A DNA stretch of 42,092 nt, from the NCBI GenBank assembly GCA_913058195.1, contig CAJXPP010000002.1, positions 1-42,092 of the forward strand, read 5' to 3'. Positions 6,610 to 14,345 of the stretch are shown piece by piece (position 1 is the stretch's first letter; each line of letters opens with the position of its first letter). The position numbers and the translations under genes are program-made. The notes below the pieces were generated by a model that did no database searches, was not told the DNA's origin, and was given only the letters and a program-made list of their open reading frames with translations. The stretch comes from an uncultured Gammaproteobacteria bacterium. GTDB taxonomy: Bacteria; Pseudomonadota; Gammaproteobacteria; Nitrosococcales; Methylophagaceae.

Positions 6610-8303
6610 GGAGCTTAGCAAAAAGGCTAGAATTTATAGAGCCTCGGATTTTATCCCAAGCGGGAGCATTAGATAAAACCGTATACGGTATAGTTGATAA
6701 GGTTGATAAGGTTGACGGTGAATTAGTTCCTCATTTCGTTAGGAAGTGGAAAGGAACCATAGGGCATATGGAGCCAACCGATGACAAGCCAACAATATGG
6801 CTCGTAGAAAAGCTAGAGCCTTTAATATTAAAACACAGAAAAGTAAAAGGGGCTTGGGGTGGTCGCGCTGGAACTAAGTCTATTATGGCAATGGATGCCA
6901 TGGTGGGTGAGGTTAACTCTAGCGGTGTTGGTGTGTTTTGTTTGCGTGAAAGAATGAAGTCTATCTCTCAATCAATATACAAAGGCATAAACGGCAGGAT
7001 AAGCGAGTTAAATTTTGCCGGGTTTAATCCTGTCGAATCTAAATGGAAAATAGACCATAGAAGCGGTGGTATAATATCTTTTGGCGGTTTAATGAATGTC
7101 GAAGATATGAAATCTTTATTTAAATATAAGTACTTCTTTCTTGAAGAGGCAGCCAAGACAAGTCAACACGCACTTGATACATTGGGACCTACTTTAAGGG
7201 GCGTTGATGGAGCAGAGCAATGGATGATTTGGAATCCTTTATCAAGCAATGATCCTATGAGCCTAGAGTTTATAGTTCCTTACCAAGAGCATTTTGATAG
7301 ACAAGGTTATTATGAAGATGATCACCATTTAATTATAAAGGTTGGTTATGAAGATAACCCGTTTTTTGAGCATGATAAATCATTGGTTGAAGAGTTCGAA
7401 AAAGACACAGCAAAAGTTAAGGACGGGCGAATGAGCAAGGCTAGATATAATCACATATGGCTAGGTGCGTTTAATGATGATATAGAGAACTCTATCATAA
7501 ACGCTGACTGGTTTGATGCCTGTATTGATGCCCATATAAAGTTAGGGTTTCAACCTAAAGGGGCGATTGTTGTTGGGCATGACCCCGCCGATGTAGGTGG
7601 AGACAAGAAAGGCTATATACAAAGGCATGGCGTAGTATTCACAAAGGCTGAAGAAATAGACTCAGTTAACGCAAATGACGGATTCGACATAGCGTGTAGA
7701 TACGCAAAAGAAGCAAACGCCGATTCTTTTGGTTTTGATGCTGACGGAATGGGAGCGCTATTAAGAAGGCAGGCAGATGACAACTTTAAGGGAACTAAGA
7801 TGCACACCTTTATGTACAAAGGCAGTGAAGGCGTCCATTTGCCTGATGCTATCTTTGATGCATCAGAAAACTACAACATGAAAGGGCAAAAGAAAAACAA
7901 GGACGTATTCAAAAATAAGAAAGCTCAAAACATTGTTTCGTTTGCTGAAAGGTGTAGAAGAACTTGGGAGGCCGTTACTCTTGGTGTATACCATGACCCC
8001 GACACCTTAGTCAGTTTTGCCAGCTACAAAAAAGAAACAGGCGAAGGAATAGACAAGCAAACGATGAGCAAGCTTAGGTCTGAGTGTTGTCGTATGCCAT
8101 TTAAACCAGGTGATACAATAACTTTCTACTCAAAAGAAGAGATGAGAAAGGGTGTTTTACAGCCAGATGGTAGCAAAACTAAGATACCATCGCCTAACCT
8201 GTTCGATGCCGCGGTGCTTTCTTTTGATAAATCAAGTATAATAAATAACATCGAGAAAATAGATGTCAGCACGATACAAACAACAAAAGTTAGTCACTGG
8301 TGA
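6606..8303 (+). CDS. terL: Terminase large subunit (ATPase and nuclease)
   Basis: Encodes 565 aa. Walker A is GGRAGTKS (85-92) and Walker B is YFFLEEA (about 176-182), giving the packaging ATPase. The RuvC-like nuclease domain begins at VVGHDPADVGG (Asp 326), with further acids at FDADG (378-380). It resembles Terminase_3/PBSX-type proteins. It docks on the portal and drives genome packaging. The start overlaps the HNH stop by four bases and the ribosome site is weak, so expression probably depends on coupling. Confidence 0.92.
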   Translation: MRSLAKRLEFIEPRILSQAGALDKTVYGIVDKVDKVDGELVPHFVRKWKGTIGHMEPTDDKPTIWLVEKLEPLILKHRKVKGAWGGRAGTKSIMAMDAMVGEVNSSGVGVFCLRERMKSISQSIYKGINGRISELNFAGFNPVESKWKIDHRSGGIISFGGLMNVEDMKSLFKYKYFFLEEAAKTSQHALDTLGPTLRGVDGAEQWMIWNPLSSNDPMSLEFIVPYQEHFDRQGYYEDDHHLIIKVGYEDNPFFEHDKSLVEEFEKDTAKVKDGRMSKARYNHIWLGAFNDDIENSIINADWFDACIDAHIKLGFQPKGAIVVGHDPADVGGDKKGYIQRHGVVFTKAEEIDSVNANDGFDIACRYAKEANADSFGFDADGMGALLRRQADDNFKGTKMHTFMYKGSEGVHLPDAIFDASENYNMKGQKKNKDVFKNKKAQNIVSFAERCRRTWEAVTLGVYHDPDTLVSFASYKKETGEGIDKQTMSKLRSECCRMPFKPGDTITFYSKEEMRKGVLQPDGSKTKIPSPNLFDAAVLSFDKSSIINNIEKIDVSTIQTTKVSHW

Positions 8304-8307
8304 AAAA

Positions 8308-10455
8308 ATGAAAGAGTTAAAAGACGTTAGGCTTGACCTTAATAATTACATCTCAGCTTACTATGACAGAAATAGAAGTTGTTTAGAGGATTATGAATTT
8401 GCAACTGTTAGCGGGGCAATGTGGAAAGGCTCCTATTCTGAGCAATTCAAAAACAAACCTAAGCCTGAGATTAATAAGATATACGGCTCAATAAATCGCA
8501 TTCTAGGTCAGAAGCAAAGAATGGAGATGAACGCTAAAATTATCTCTAATTCTGACGAAGCAACCGACGAAGGTGCAGACTTATTACAATCAAGATGGCG
8601 CAACGATTTTCAGGCTAGTGACGGTAACGAAGCGTTAAACAACTCAGACCAAGAGGCTTTCTTTAGTGGTTTTGGTGCTTATAAGCTAGTTGCAAAGTAT
8701 GAAGACGAAGAAAACCCAGATTCAGAAAAGCAATATCTTTGTGTTGAGCCTATATACTCAGCTGCTTCATCAGTCGTGTTTAGCCCTTCGGTTAGAAAAG
8801 ATAAAGCCGATTCAAAACAGGCTTGGCATATAATCCGAACCTCACGAAAAGAGGTTGAAGAAGAATTTAACACTGATGTTAACTCTATTAATGCGCAAAT
8901 TGATTGGTTTGATTGGGATACAGACTCAGAAAAAGATATTTACCTAGCTCATTACTATGAGGTAATCGAGAAGAAAATAACTGAGTATGATTTTGGTGGC
9001 GGGTATATCATAACTACCGGTGACGGCATAAAGGATAGCTACGGCAATAAGATAACTCGCGATGACTTAAATGAGATACGCGACATAAGAGAACATAAAA
9101 CAACTAGGCGCAAAGTCAAGTATGTTGAATATGCTTTGATGTCTGGTGATAAGTTCCTAACTAAGCCGGTCAAGCTTCCTTTTAAGCGTGTTCCTGTTAT
9201 TCCTCAGTATGGTTACTACCAAGTTATAAATGGTATTGAATATTATTGTGGCGAAGTAAGAAAGCGCCGCGATCCTCAAATGTTCCTTAATACTTATCAC
9301 TCTGCACTAATGGAGATAATGGCAGCACCTCAAGTTGAAAAGCCAGAGTATACACCTGAGCAAATAGCTAAACATGCAGGACAAAGAAGCCAAGCAGATG
9401 TAGATAACGCAGCTTTCGTTATGTCTGACCCTATATTAAACACTGACGGATCTATAGCGCATGTTGGACCGATAGGAACACAGAAGCCGCCACAAGTCGG
9501 AACTGGCTTGATGGCAGCTGGTCAGCAGTTAGGCTCTGACTTGTTAGATATGGCAGGAACGGGGCAAACAACACTACCAAGCAATGCTAGTGGTGATGCA
9601 GTTCAACAGGTTAATGATAGAAACGATGATGCATTCCAGCCATTAATGCAGAACTCTATCGCAGCTATTAAAACAGCGTGTGAGGTTTGGATTGATGCAG
9701 CCCAAAAGCTTTACTTTAGTAATCAAAGAAGCTTAAGGGTTCAAGCTGTTGATGGCAGTTATTCACAGGTTACTACACTTGAATATGACACTGATGACAA
9801 TGGCGTTTATGGCCCATTTAAAAATAACGCCAAAGGTCGTTACACTGCACAAGTTAAAGTCGGTGAGTCGTATAAATCCAAGAAAGAGGCAGAGCTTGAA
9901 ACAACGCTTAAAATGCTTCAGTTCGCAGATACGAATACCCCACAAGGACAAATGCTGCTTAACCAGGCGATAGTGTCAACTACGGGCGAAGGTGGTGAGC
10001 GCTCACGAAAAGTAGCTAACTATCAAATAATGGATAGCATGATAGCCCTAGGTTTAGACCCTGAGCCAAAAACAGAAGAGGAAAAGCAATACGTTGAGCA
10101 AAAGGTTACGCAGATGCAGCAAGCAGCGCAAAATCAACAGCCGGATGCGGCTATGGTTATGGCACAAGCTGAAATGCTCAAAGGTCAAGCCGACATGTTA
10201 GAACAGCAAAACAGACAGGCAGAGATACAATTGCAAGCAGGTAAAGTCCAAGCTGACGCACAAGGCAAGCAGGTTAAGCAAATGTCTGACGACCAATATA
10301 ACTTCATTAAGGCACAGCAAGACCAACAGAAGATTGATAATAAAGCTTTTGACGATCAACAAAAGAACGCCATCAAACTAACAGAGGTCGAGGTTAATGC
10401 AGGACTAGAACTTAACAAACAAGTTTCTCAGAATGTGGCGGCTACTAATGGATGA
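8308..10455 (+). CDS. Portal protein, P22 gp1 type
   Basis: Encodes 715 aa from the ATG at 8308 (GGTGA upstream); a longer 730-aa version from 8263 would overlap terL by 41 bases. It matches the P22 portal layout: an N-terminal helical region, a core with NPE/NRILGQKQR-type segments, VEPIYSAASSVVF, YYEVIEKK, VPVIPQYG, and a long Gln-rich C-terminal helix (from about 590) like the P22 barrel. It forms the dodecameric ring through which DNA enters and leaves the capsid. Confidence 0.9.
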   Translation: MKELKDVRLDLNNYISAYYDRNRSCLEDYEFATVSGAMWKGSYSEQFKNKPKPEINKIYGSINRILGQKQRMEMNAKIISNSDEATDEGADLLQSRWRNDFQASDGNEALNNSDQEAFFSGFGAYKLVAKYEDEENPDSEKQYLCVEPIYSAASSVVFSPSVRKDKADSKQAWHIIRTSRKEVEEEFNTDVNSINAQIDWFDWDTDSEKDIYLAHYYEVIEKKITEYDFGGGYIITTGDGIKDSYGNKITRDDLNEIRDIREHKTTRRKVKYVEYALMSGDKFLTKPVKLPFKRVPVIPQYGYYQVINGIEYYCGEVRKRRDPQMFLNTYHSALMEIMAAPQVEKPEYTPEQIAKHAGQRSQADVDNAAFVMSDPILNTDGSIAHVGPIGTQKPPQVGTGLMAAGQQLGSDLLDMAGTGQTTLPSNASGDAVQQVNDRNDDAFQPLMQNSIAAIKTACEVWIDAAQKLYFSNQRSLRVQAVDGSYSQVTTLEYDTDDNGVYGPFKNNAKGRYTAQVKVGESYKSKKEAELETTLKMLQFADTNTPQGQMLLNQAIVSTTGEGGERSRKVANYQIMDSMIALGLDPEPKTEEEKQYVEQKVTQMQQAAQNQQPDAAMVMAQAEMLKGQADMLEQQNRQAEIQLQAGKVQADAQGKQVKQMSDDQYNFIKAQQDQQKIDNKAFDDQQKNAIKLTEVEVNAGLELNKQVSQNVAATNG

Positions 10456-10624
10456 TTTAATAGTAGCATTCGCACAAAACAAAGCAGGTAAGCGCTATTT
10501 GTTAGGTGTGTTCGATGATAAAAAGATACTCAAACGAGCTTATGATAACTTTAACCAAAAGGTAGGCGGAGAGGTTGCACTTGTTACCACTAACCTAAAT
10601 CAATCAGGATTGTTTGAGATATAA
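10448..10624 (+). CDS. Hypothetical small protein after the portal
   Basis: Encodes 58 aa. The ATG at 10448 overlaps the last codons of the portal gene; the track start at 10433 is a GTG further inside. Charged, with no recognised domain. Ends just before a terminator. Function unknown. Confidence 0.55.
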   Translation: MDDLIVAFAQNKAGKRYLLGVFDDKKILKRAYDNFNQKVGGEVALVTTNLNQSGLFEI

Positions 10625-10626
10625 CC

Positions 10627-10650
10627 AAAACGCCTTGGCTGGCGTTTTTT
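10627..10650 (+). terminator. Intrinsic terminator after the portal unit
   Basis: AAAACGCC-TTGGCT-GGCGTTTT, an 8-bp stem running into a T-run. Confidence 0.85.
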
Positions 10651-10703
10651 ATTGCCTAAAATATAGCGATTCCCACTATTAATAAGTAGCCAATTTAACC
10701 AAG

Positions 10704-10733
10704 TTGGTATTTATCACTAACTAATGGTAAAAT
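10704..10733 (+). promoter_or_regulatory. Probable promoter for scaffold and coat genes
   Basis: TTGGTA and TAAAAT with an 18-base spacer, placed between two terminators. A fair sigma70-type match; expression of the abundant capsid genes from their own promoter would make sense. Confidence 0.45.
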
Positions 10734-10746
10734 ACACCTACCTATC

Positions 10747-10772
10747 AACGAGGGGTTATAGCTCGTTTTTTC
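10747..10772 (+). terminator. Terminator or attenuator in the scaffold leader
   Basis: AACGAG-GGGTTATAG-CTCGTT followed by TTTT, lying between the promoter at 10704 and the scaffold ATG. Its position suggests partial attenuation. Confidence 0.6.
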
Positions 10773-10799
10773 GTTCACCATATGACGAGGATATTAAAT

Positions 10800-11723
10800 A
10801 TGGATACTGGTAATGCAATCGAGACTAAAGAAGAAGCTAATCAACCTGTAGATTCTGTGGTAGAAAATACAGAGGCAACCGAGGCTAAACCACAAGCCGA
10901 GGCAACAGAAGAGCAAGAACTTTATGTTGATGATAGTAGTGACGACCAAGAATCAAGTCACAAGAATGAAATGTCGCAGGCTCAAGCTTACGCAGCATTT
11001 CAAAAGAAAAAGAAGCAATCTGCACAACGCAAGAAAGATTTAGAAGCCGAGCAAGAGAAAGCCAATAAATTACAGGCTGAACTTGACGAGCTAAAAGCTA
11101 CTGTTGGAAAGATAACAAAGGGTAAGCCGCCAACGCTTGAGCAATTCGATTATGATGAGAGTCAATATCAGAATGCTGTTAAAGAGTATTATAGCGCACC
11201 AGAAACAACGACAACAAAAGCAAATAAAGCAGAGCCTGAGCAGGCTTCAAACCCTGTGAATGACGAAGCTGAGTTTTATCTTTATCAGCGTGAGCAAGAG
11301 TTAACTAAGAAAGTTCCTGGATACGATGCAGCTAAAAGCAATGTAACAGAAATTTTAGCTAAAAAAGGTTTGACCGATACGTCAGGCGCTATCAACTATC
11401 TTTCAGCTATTTCAAAGCAGAAGGGTGTGGATATTGCAAAGGTTATTTTTGCAATAGACAAATCACCTAAGATAATTGATGACTTACTAGCAGCTGGAAA
11501 CAATGCGTTCGCTGTAGCTGACATATTATCGAATGCTGAAAGCAAAGTTAAAACTCGCTCAAAGAAAAAGATTGATTCTGAACCAGAACCCAATATTACT
11601 AACTCTGGCGCGATTAATAGTAACAGCGAAAAGGTTAATCAAGCTCGCAAAAAATGGATAGATAATCCAAATGCGGCAAACTATAACGCTTATCAATCCG
11701 CCAAAAACAAAAAAGGTGAATAA
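10800..11723 (+). CDS. Scaffolding protein, P22 gp8 type
   Basis: Encodes 307 aa from the ATG at 10800 (ACGAGGA upstream), preferred to the ATG at 10782, which lacks a ribosome site. The N-terminal 60 residues are acidic and disordered. A coiled coil covers about 60-115, and the C terminus is basic (KTRSKKK, NQARKKW), as in P22 scaffold, where the basic end binds coat. Length is close to P22 gp8 (303 aa). It directs procapsid assembly and sits directly before the coat gene. Confidence 0.85.
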   Translation: MDTGNAIETKEEANQPVDSVVENTEATEAKPQAEATEEQELYVDDSSDDQESSHKNEMSQAQAYAAFQKKKKQSAQRKKDLEAEQEKANKLQAELDELKATVGKITKGKPPTLEQFDYDESQYQNAVKEYYSAPETTTTKANKAEPEQASNPVNDEAEFYLYQREQELTKKVPGYDAAKSNVTEILAKKGLTDTSGAINYLSAISKQKGVDIAKVIFAIDKSPKIIDDLLAAGNNAFAVADILSNAESKVKTRSKKKIDSEPEPNITNSGAINSNSEKVNQARKKWIDNPNAANYNAYQSAKNKKGE

Positions 11724-11725
11724 AA

Positions 11726-12985
11726 ATGGCTAACGAATTAGCACATGACCTGATGTGTACTTTGTGGGAAGAAACAGCAAAGACAACAGGTATGAAAATG
11801 GCGTTATCTCGCGACTTAGAAACTTGGAATATGGGTGGCGATAGCGACTCAGACCGAGCAGCTGACGCGCCTGATAACTCAAACACTGGCGGTTCAGACC
11901 GTGAATATATCCCACAAGAGTATCGTTTTGAGACTCAAGACGGGATTGTTTCATCTGATTCAGATTTCCAAGATTTAGTAGACCGTATGATCCCTATTAA
12001 TCGCGGTAAATCTAAACGAGTTCTTGCAAGCATTGACGCTAAGGGTTTACGTGACCCACGACGTCGCGCAAAAGTAGCTCAAGGTATGGCGCGAGACTTA
12101 GCTAACGCTATCGACTTACTTTGCTATCAAACCATGATCAACAGTTCAACTATGGTTATTCAAAACCCTAACGCTTTTGATTTCCAACAAGGTATTGATG
12201 CTGAAGTGTTAATGCTTAACTATGGTCTTGGCGCTTACGATAAGAAACTATTCTTGTCTAACAAAGATTACGCCAATGTAGCTAAAGACTTAGGGCAAGC
12301 GTCACGTGAGACTATGGTTAATGACGCATGGTCACGCGCTCAGATTCCTGATCTAGCAACGTTTGACACCATGCGAAGCGATTACCTTGTTAACTTGCCA
12401 TTAAGCTCAGCGGCTGGTGTTACAGTTAATGGGACGCAAGAGCATACAGTAGCAACTTATGACGCTAATGACTTTTACCTTGATAACCGCTCAATGACGT
12501 TAAACTTGACAGGTGCCACTACTGCTAACATGCCAGTAGGTACTAAGTTTACTATTGATGGTGTTAACTTCCTTCACCCTGAAACGCGTGAAGACACAGG
12601 CGAGCTATTAACCCTAACTGTTGTCACTGCATCTAACGGCGCTCCAGTTGTTCAACCTGCAATTGTTGCTACTGGCCCATACCGTAACGCGAGTGCTGCC
12701 GCTGGTGCTGCCGCTGCTGTAACAGTGTTAAACATCGCAAACTCTAACCCTTCTCTTTTCTATACTCCAGAGTCTACGGTTTTAGTTCCAGGTACTTTAC
12801 CAGTTCCTAGTGATGGTGCAGGCGTAACAGCTATTGACGCTGTAACCGAGCAAGGCTTACCGATGCGTATGACTTACAAGTATGACTTTCATGAAGAGCG
12901 CTTTGACATTAAAGCATTAGTGTTCTTTGATGTGCAGGTTGTATACCCTAACCAAGTAGGCGCGATTTTGAGTAATCAAACCTAA
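11726..12985 (+). CDS. Major capsid (coat) protein, P22 gp5 type
   Basis: Encodes 419 aa against 430 in P22. Features shared with P22 coat include the RRRAKVAQGMARDLAN helix region, an insertion domain around 245-320 (MPVGTKFTIDGVNF and following, comparable to the P22 I-domain), and a C-terminal LPMRMTYKYDF...ALVFFDVQVVYP stretch. It forms the HK97-fold shell. Two bases separate it from the scaffold gene. Confidence 0.9.
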   Translation: MANELAHDLMCTLWEETAKTTGMKMALSRDLETWNMGGDSDSDRAADAPDNSNTGGSDREYIPQEYRFETQDGIVSSDSDFQDLVDRMIPINRGKSKRVLASIDAKGLRDPRRRAKVAQGMARDLANAIDLLCYQTMINSSTMVIQNPNAFDFQQGIDAEVLMLNYGLGAYDKKLFLSNKDYANVAKDLGQASRETMVNDAWSRAQIPDLATFDTMRSDYLVNLPLSSAAGVTVNGTQEHTVATYDANDFYLDNRSMTLNLTGATTANMPVGTKFTIDGVNFLHPETREDTGELLTLTVVTASNGAPVVQPAIVATGPYRNASAAAGAAAAVTVLNIANSNPSLFYTPESTVLVPGTLPVPSDGAGVTAIDAVTEQGLPMRMTYKYDFHEERFDIKALVFFDVQVVYPNQVGAILSNQT

Positions 12986-12986
12986 G

Positions 12987-12995
12987 TGTTACAAT
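12987..12995 (+). promoter_or_regulatory. Weak extended -10 motif after the coat gene
   Basis: TGTTACAAT resembles TGnTATAAT but lies just upstream of a terminator (13013-13038), so its use as a promoter is doubtful. Confidence 0.2.
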
Positions 12996-13012
12996 ATACT
13001 TAGTAAGTTAAT

Positions 13013-13038
13013 AAAGGTCGGCTTATGTCGGCCTTTTT
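13013..13038 (+). terminator. Intrinsic terminator after the coat gene
   Basis: AAAGGTCGGC-TTAT-GTCGGCCTTT, a 10-bp stem with two G-T pairs, then more Ts. It may cap the very abundant capsid message. Confidence 0.8.
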
Positions 13039-13056
13039 ATTTTGTGGAGAAATATC

Positions 13057-13239
13057 ATGATCAACATCTTTAAATCTGGCGGGCCTTGGAAGAAAGACGG
13101 GAAAGAGTACACTGTAAAATCAATCAACTCAGAAGATAAAGTCAAATTTTTGTCTGATGGTTGGGTTTCTAGTCTTGACGAGGTTAAGGCCAAAAAAAAA
13201 GCTAAAACCAAGGTGAAGCAAGATGATAACAAAGAATGA
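13057..13239 (+). CDS. Hypothetical small basic protein after coat
   Basis: Encodes 60 aa from the ATG at 13057 (TGTGGAGAAATATC upstream). It begins with a short beta-like stretch (FKSGGPWKKDGKEYTV) and ends in a lysine-rich tail. Its last codons overlap the start of the gp4-like gene. Possibly a small head protein; unassigned. Confidence 0.65.
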   Translation: MINIFKSGGPWKKDGKEYTVKSINSEDKVKFLSDGWVSSLDEVKAKKKAKTKVKQDDNKE

Positions 13240-13945
13240 TTTAGTTCTTAGTGCATTTGAAGAGTTAAGGATTAGCGGGATAACTGTTAAGCCTTCACCG
13301 TCAGAGGTTGCATCAGCAATAAAGCGACTTGATAGCATGATTCTAGGTTGGCAAAACAAAGGTTTGTGTCTTAGTTATGTTCGCTCTGCTGGTTTTAGTG
13401 ATGTTGACCCGAACCAAGATAGTGGACTTAATGACGTAAATGCTAACGCTGTGATTACAAACCTAGCTAAGACGCTATGTCCTGCATATGGTAAAACATT
13501 ACACCCTGACACAAGGGTTGAGGCTAGAACATCTTATTTAGGTCTGTTTAGCTCTGACTTAACTATGAGAGAATCAAACCCTTACTTACCTACCGGTAGT
13601 GGGCACTCTTTTGGTTATGGATATAATGACAGGTTTAGGTTTCAGAGTGCAGATAAAAACGCACCTGAAAACTGCGAGACTATTGATATTAAAGTTGGTG
13701 AGGTTGACTTTTACCCTGTAGACTTTAACCCGTACTTAAACGAGGTTGACGGTGATGTCATAGCAAGCTATGCCGTAGAAGATGGTCAAGGTGTCGAGGT
13801 TTTATCTCATGCTGAAGCTGAAGGTGTAATAACTTTAGAGGCTAAAGGATTAACAGTTGGTTTTGCACCTATCAAAATTACCGTTACAACTTCGAGCAAT
13901 AGAGTTAACCCAGAAACAATTAACTTTAACGTTGTATCAACATAG
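13223..13945 (+). CDS. Head completion protein, P22 gp4-like, with added C-terminal domain
   Basis: Encodes 240 aa against 166 in P22. Residues 1-150 match gp4: an N-terminal helical pair, LDSMILGWQNKGL, and the marker PTGSGHSF near 130, comparable to PTGSGNSF in P22. The extra 80 residues (from IDIKVGEVDF) look like an Ig-like beta domain of the kind often appended to phage virion proteins. It would bind the portal and extend the tail channel. Confidence 0.85.
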   Translation: MITKNDLVLSAFEELRISGITVKPSPSEVASAIKRLDSMILGWQNKGLCLSYVRSAGFSDVDPNQDSGLNDVNANAVITNLAKTLCPAYGKTLHPDTRVEARTSYLGLFSSDLTMRESNPYLPTGSGHSFGYGYNDRFRFQSADKNAPENCETIDIKVGEVDFYPVDFNPYLNEVDGDVIASYAVEDGQGVEVLSHAEAEGVITLEAKGLTVGFAPIKITVTTSSNRVNPETINFNVVST

Positions 13946-13954
13946 TGCTATAAT
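13946..13954 (+). promoter_or_regulatory. Extended -10 promoter ahead of the fibre genes
   Basis: TGCTATAAT, a perfect extended -10, sits directly after the gp4-like gene. A poor -35 (TTAACG) lies 17 bases upstream. It is followed by a hairpin leader before the fibre genes. Confidence 0.5.
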
Positions 13955-13958
13955 GAAT

Positions 13959-14075
13959 TTGTCCTAGTGTCGGGCTAGGGCAAGTTAAGCGCGTTTAACA
14001 CCCACCCCGACTAAACACCCCGACTAAAATTAACCCCGACGAAGCATTGAAGCTATAACTTTAAGGGGTTTTTTT
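13959..14075 (+). promoter_or_regulatory. Structured leader with three ACCCCGAC copies facing a GGGG ribosome site
   Basis: It has a 9-bp hairpin TTGTCCTAG/CTAGGGCAA (13959-13983), then three copies of ACCCCGAC(T/G)AA at 14004, 14017 and 14033. AAGGGGTT followed by Ts (14063-14075) lies just before the ATG at 14076. Any ACCCC copy can pair with GGGGT, giving either a terminator or a masked ribosome site. The switch idea is inference. Confidence 0.45.
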
Positions 14076-14345
14076 ATGGCTACCTCACTACCTCCTGTGA
14101 TACTACCGAGAAACAAATGGGTAGACATATACGCAGAAACTGGGATAACACCCGGAACATCAATCATAATTCAGAATATCGGCAAAGATGAGGTTGTATT
14201 AACCGAATCCGCAACAGAGCCTACTACTGGTTATGGGCACAACAAATTACCAAGCAGACAGTTCTTTACTAATGGAACTGGTAACGTTGGCGCATGGGCT
14301 TACACTGCGAGAGGCTCTAAGCTTCAAGTGGAGGTGTCCTCATGA
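14076..14345 (+). CDS. Small virion protein ahead of the first fibre
   Basis: Encodes 89 aa, predicted beta-rich (WVDIYAETG, SIIIQNIG, KDEVVLTES), with no membrane segment. It overlaps the next gene as ATGA, a sign of co-translation. Proteins of this kind often form fibre-base or decoration units. No named family. Confidence 0.6.
   Translation: MATSLPPVILPRNKWVDIYAETGITPGTSIIIQNIGKDEVVLTESATEPTTGYGHNKLPSRQFFTNGTGNVGAWAYTARGSKLQVEVSS

Noticed and set aside
11396-13359. Minus-strand ORFs within scaffold, coat and gp4-like genes
   Set aside because: They lie opposite strongly supported virion genes and have no ribosome sites or family resemblance.
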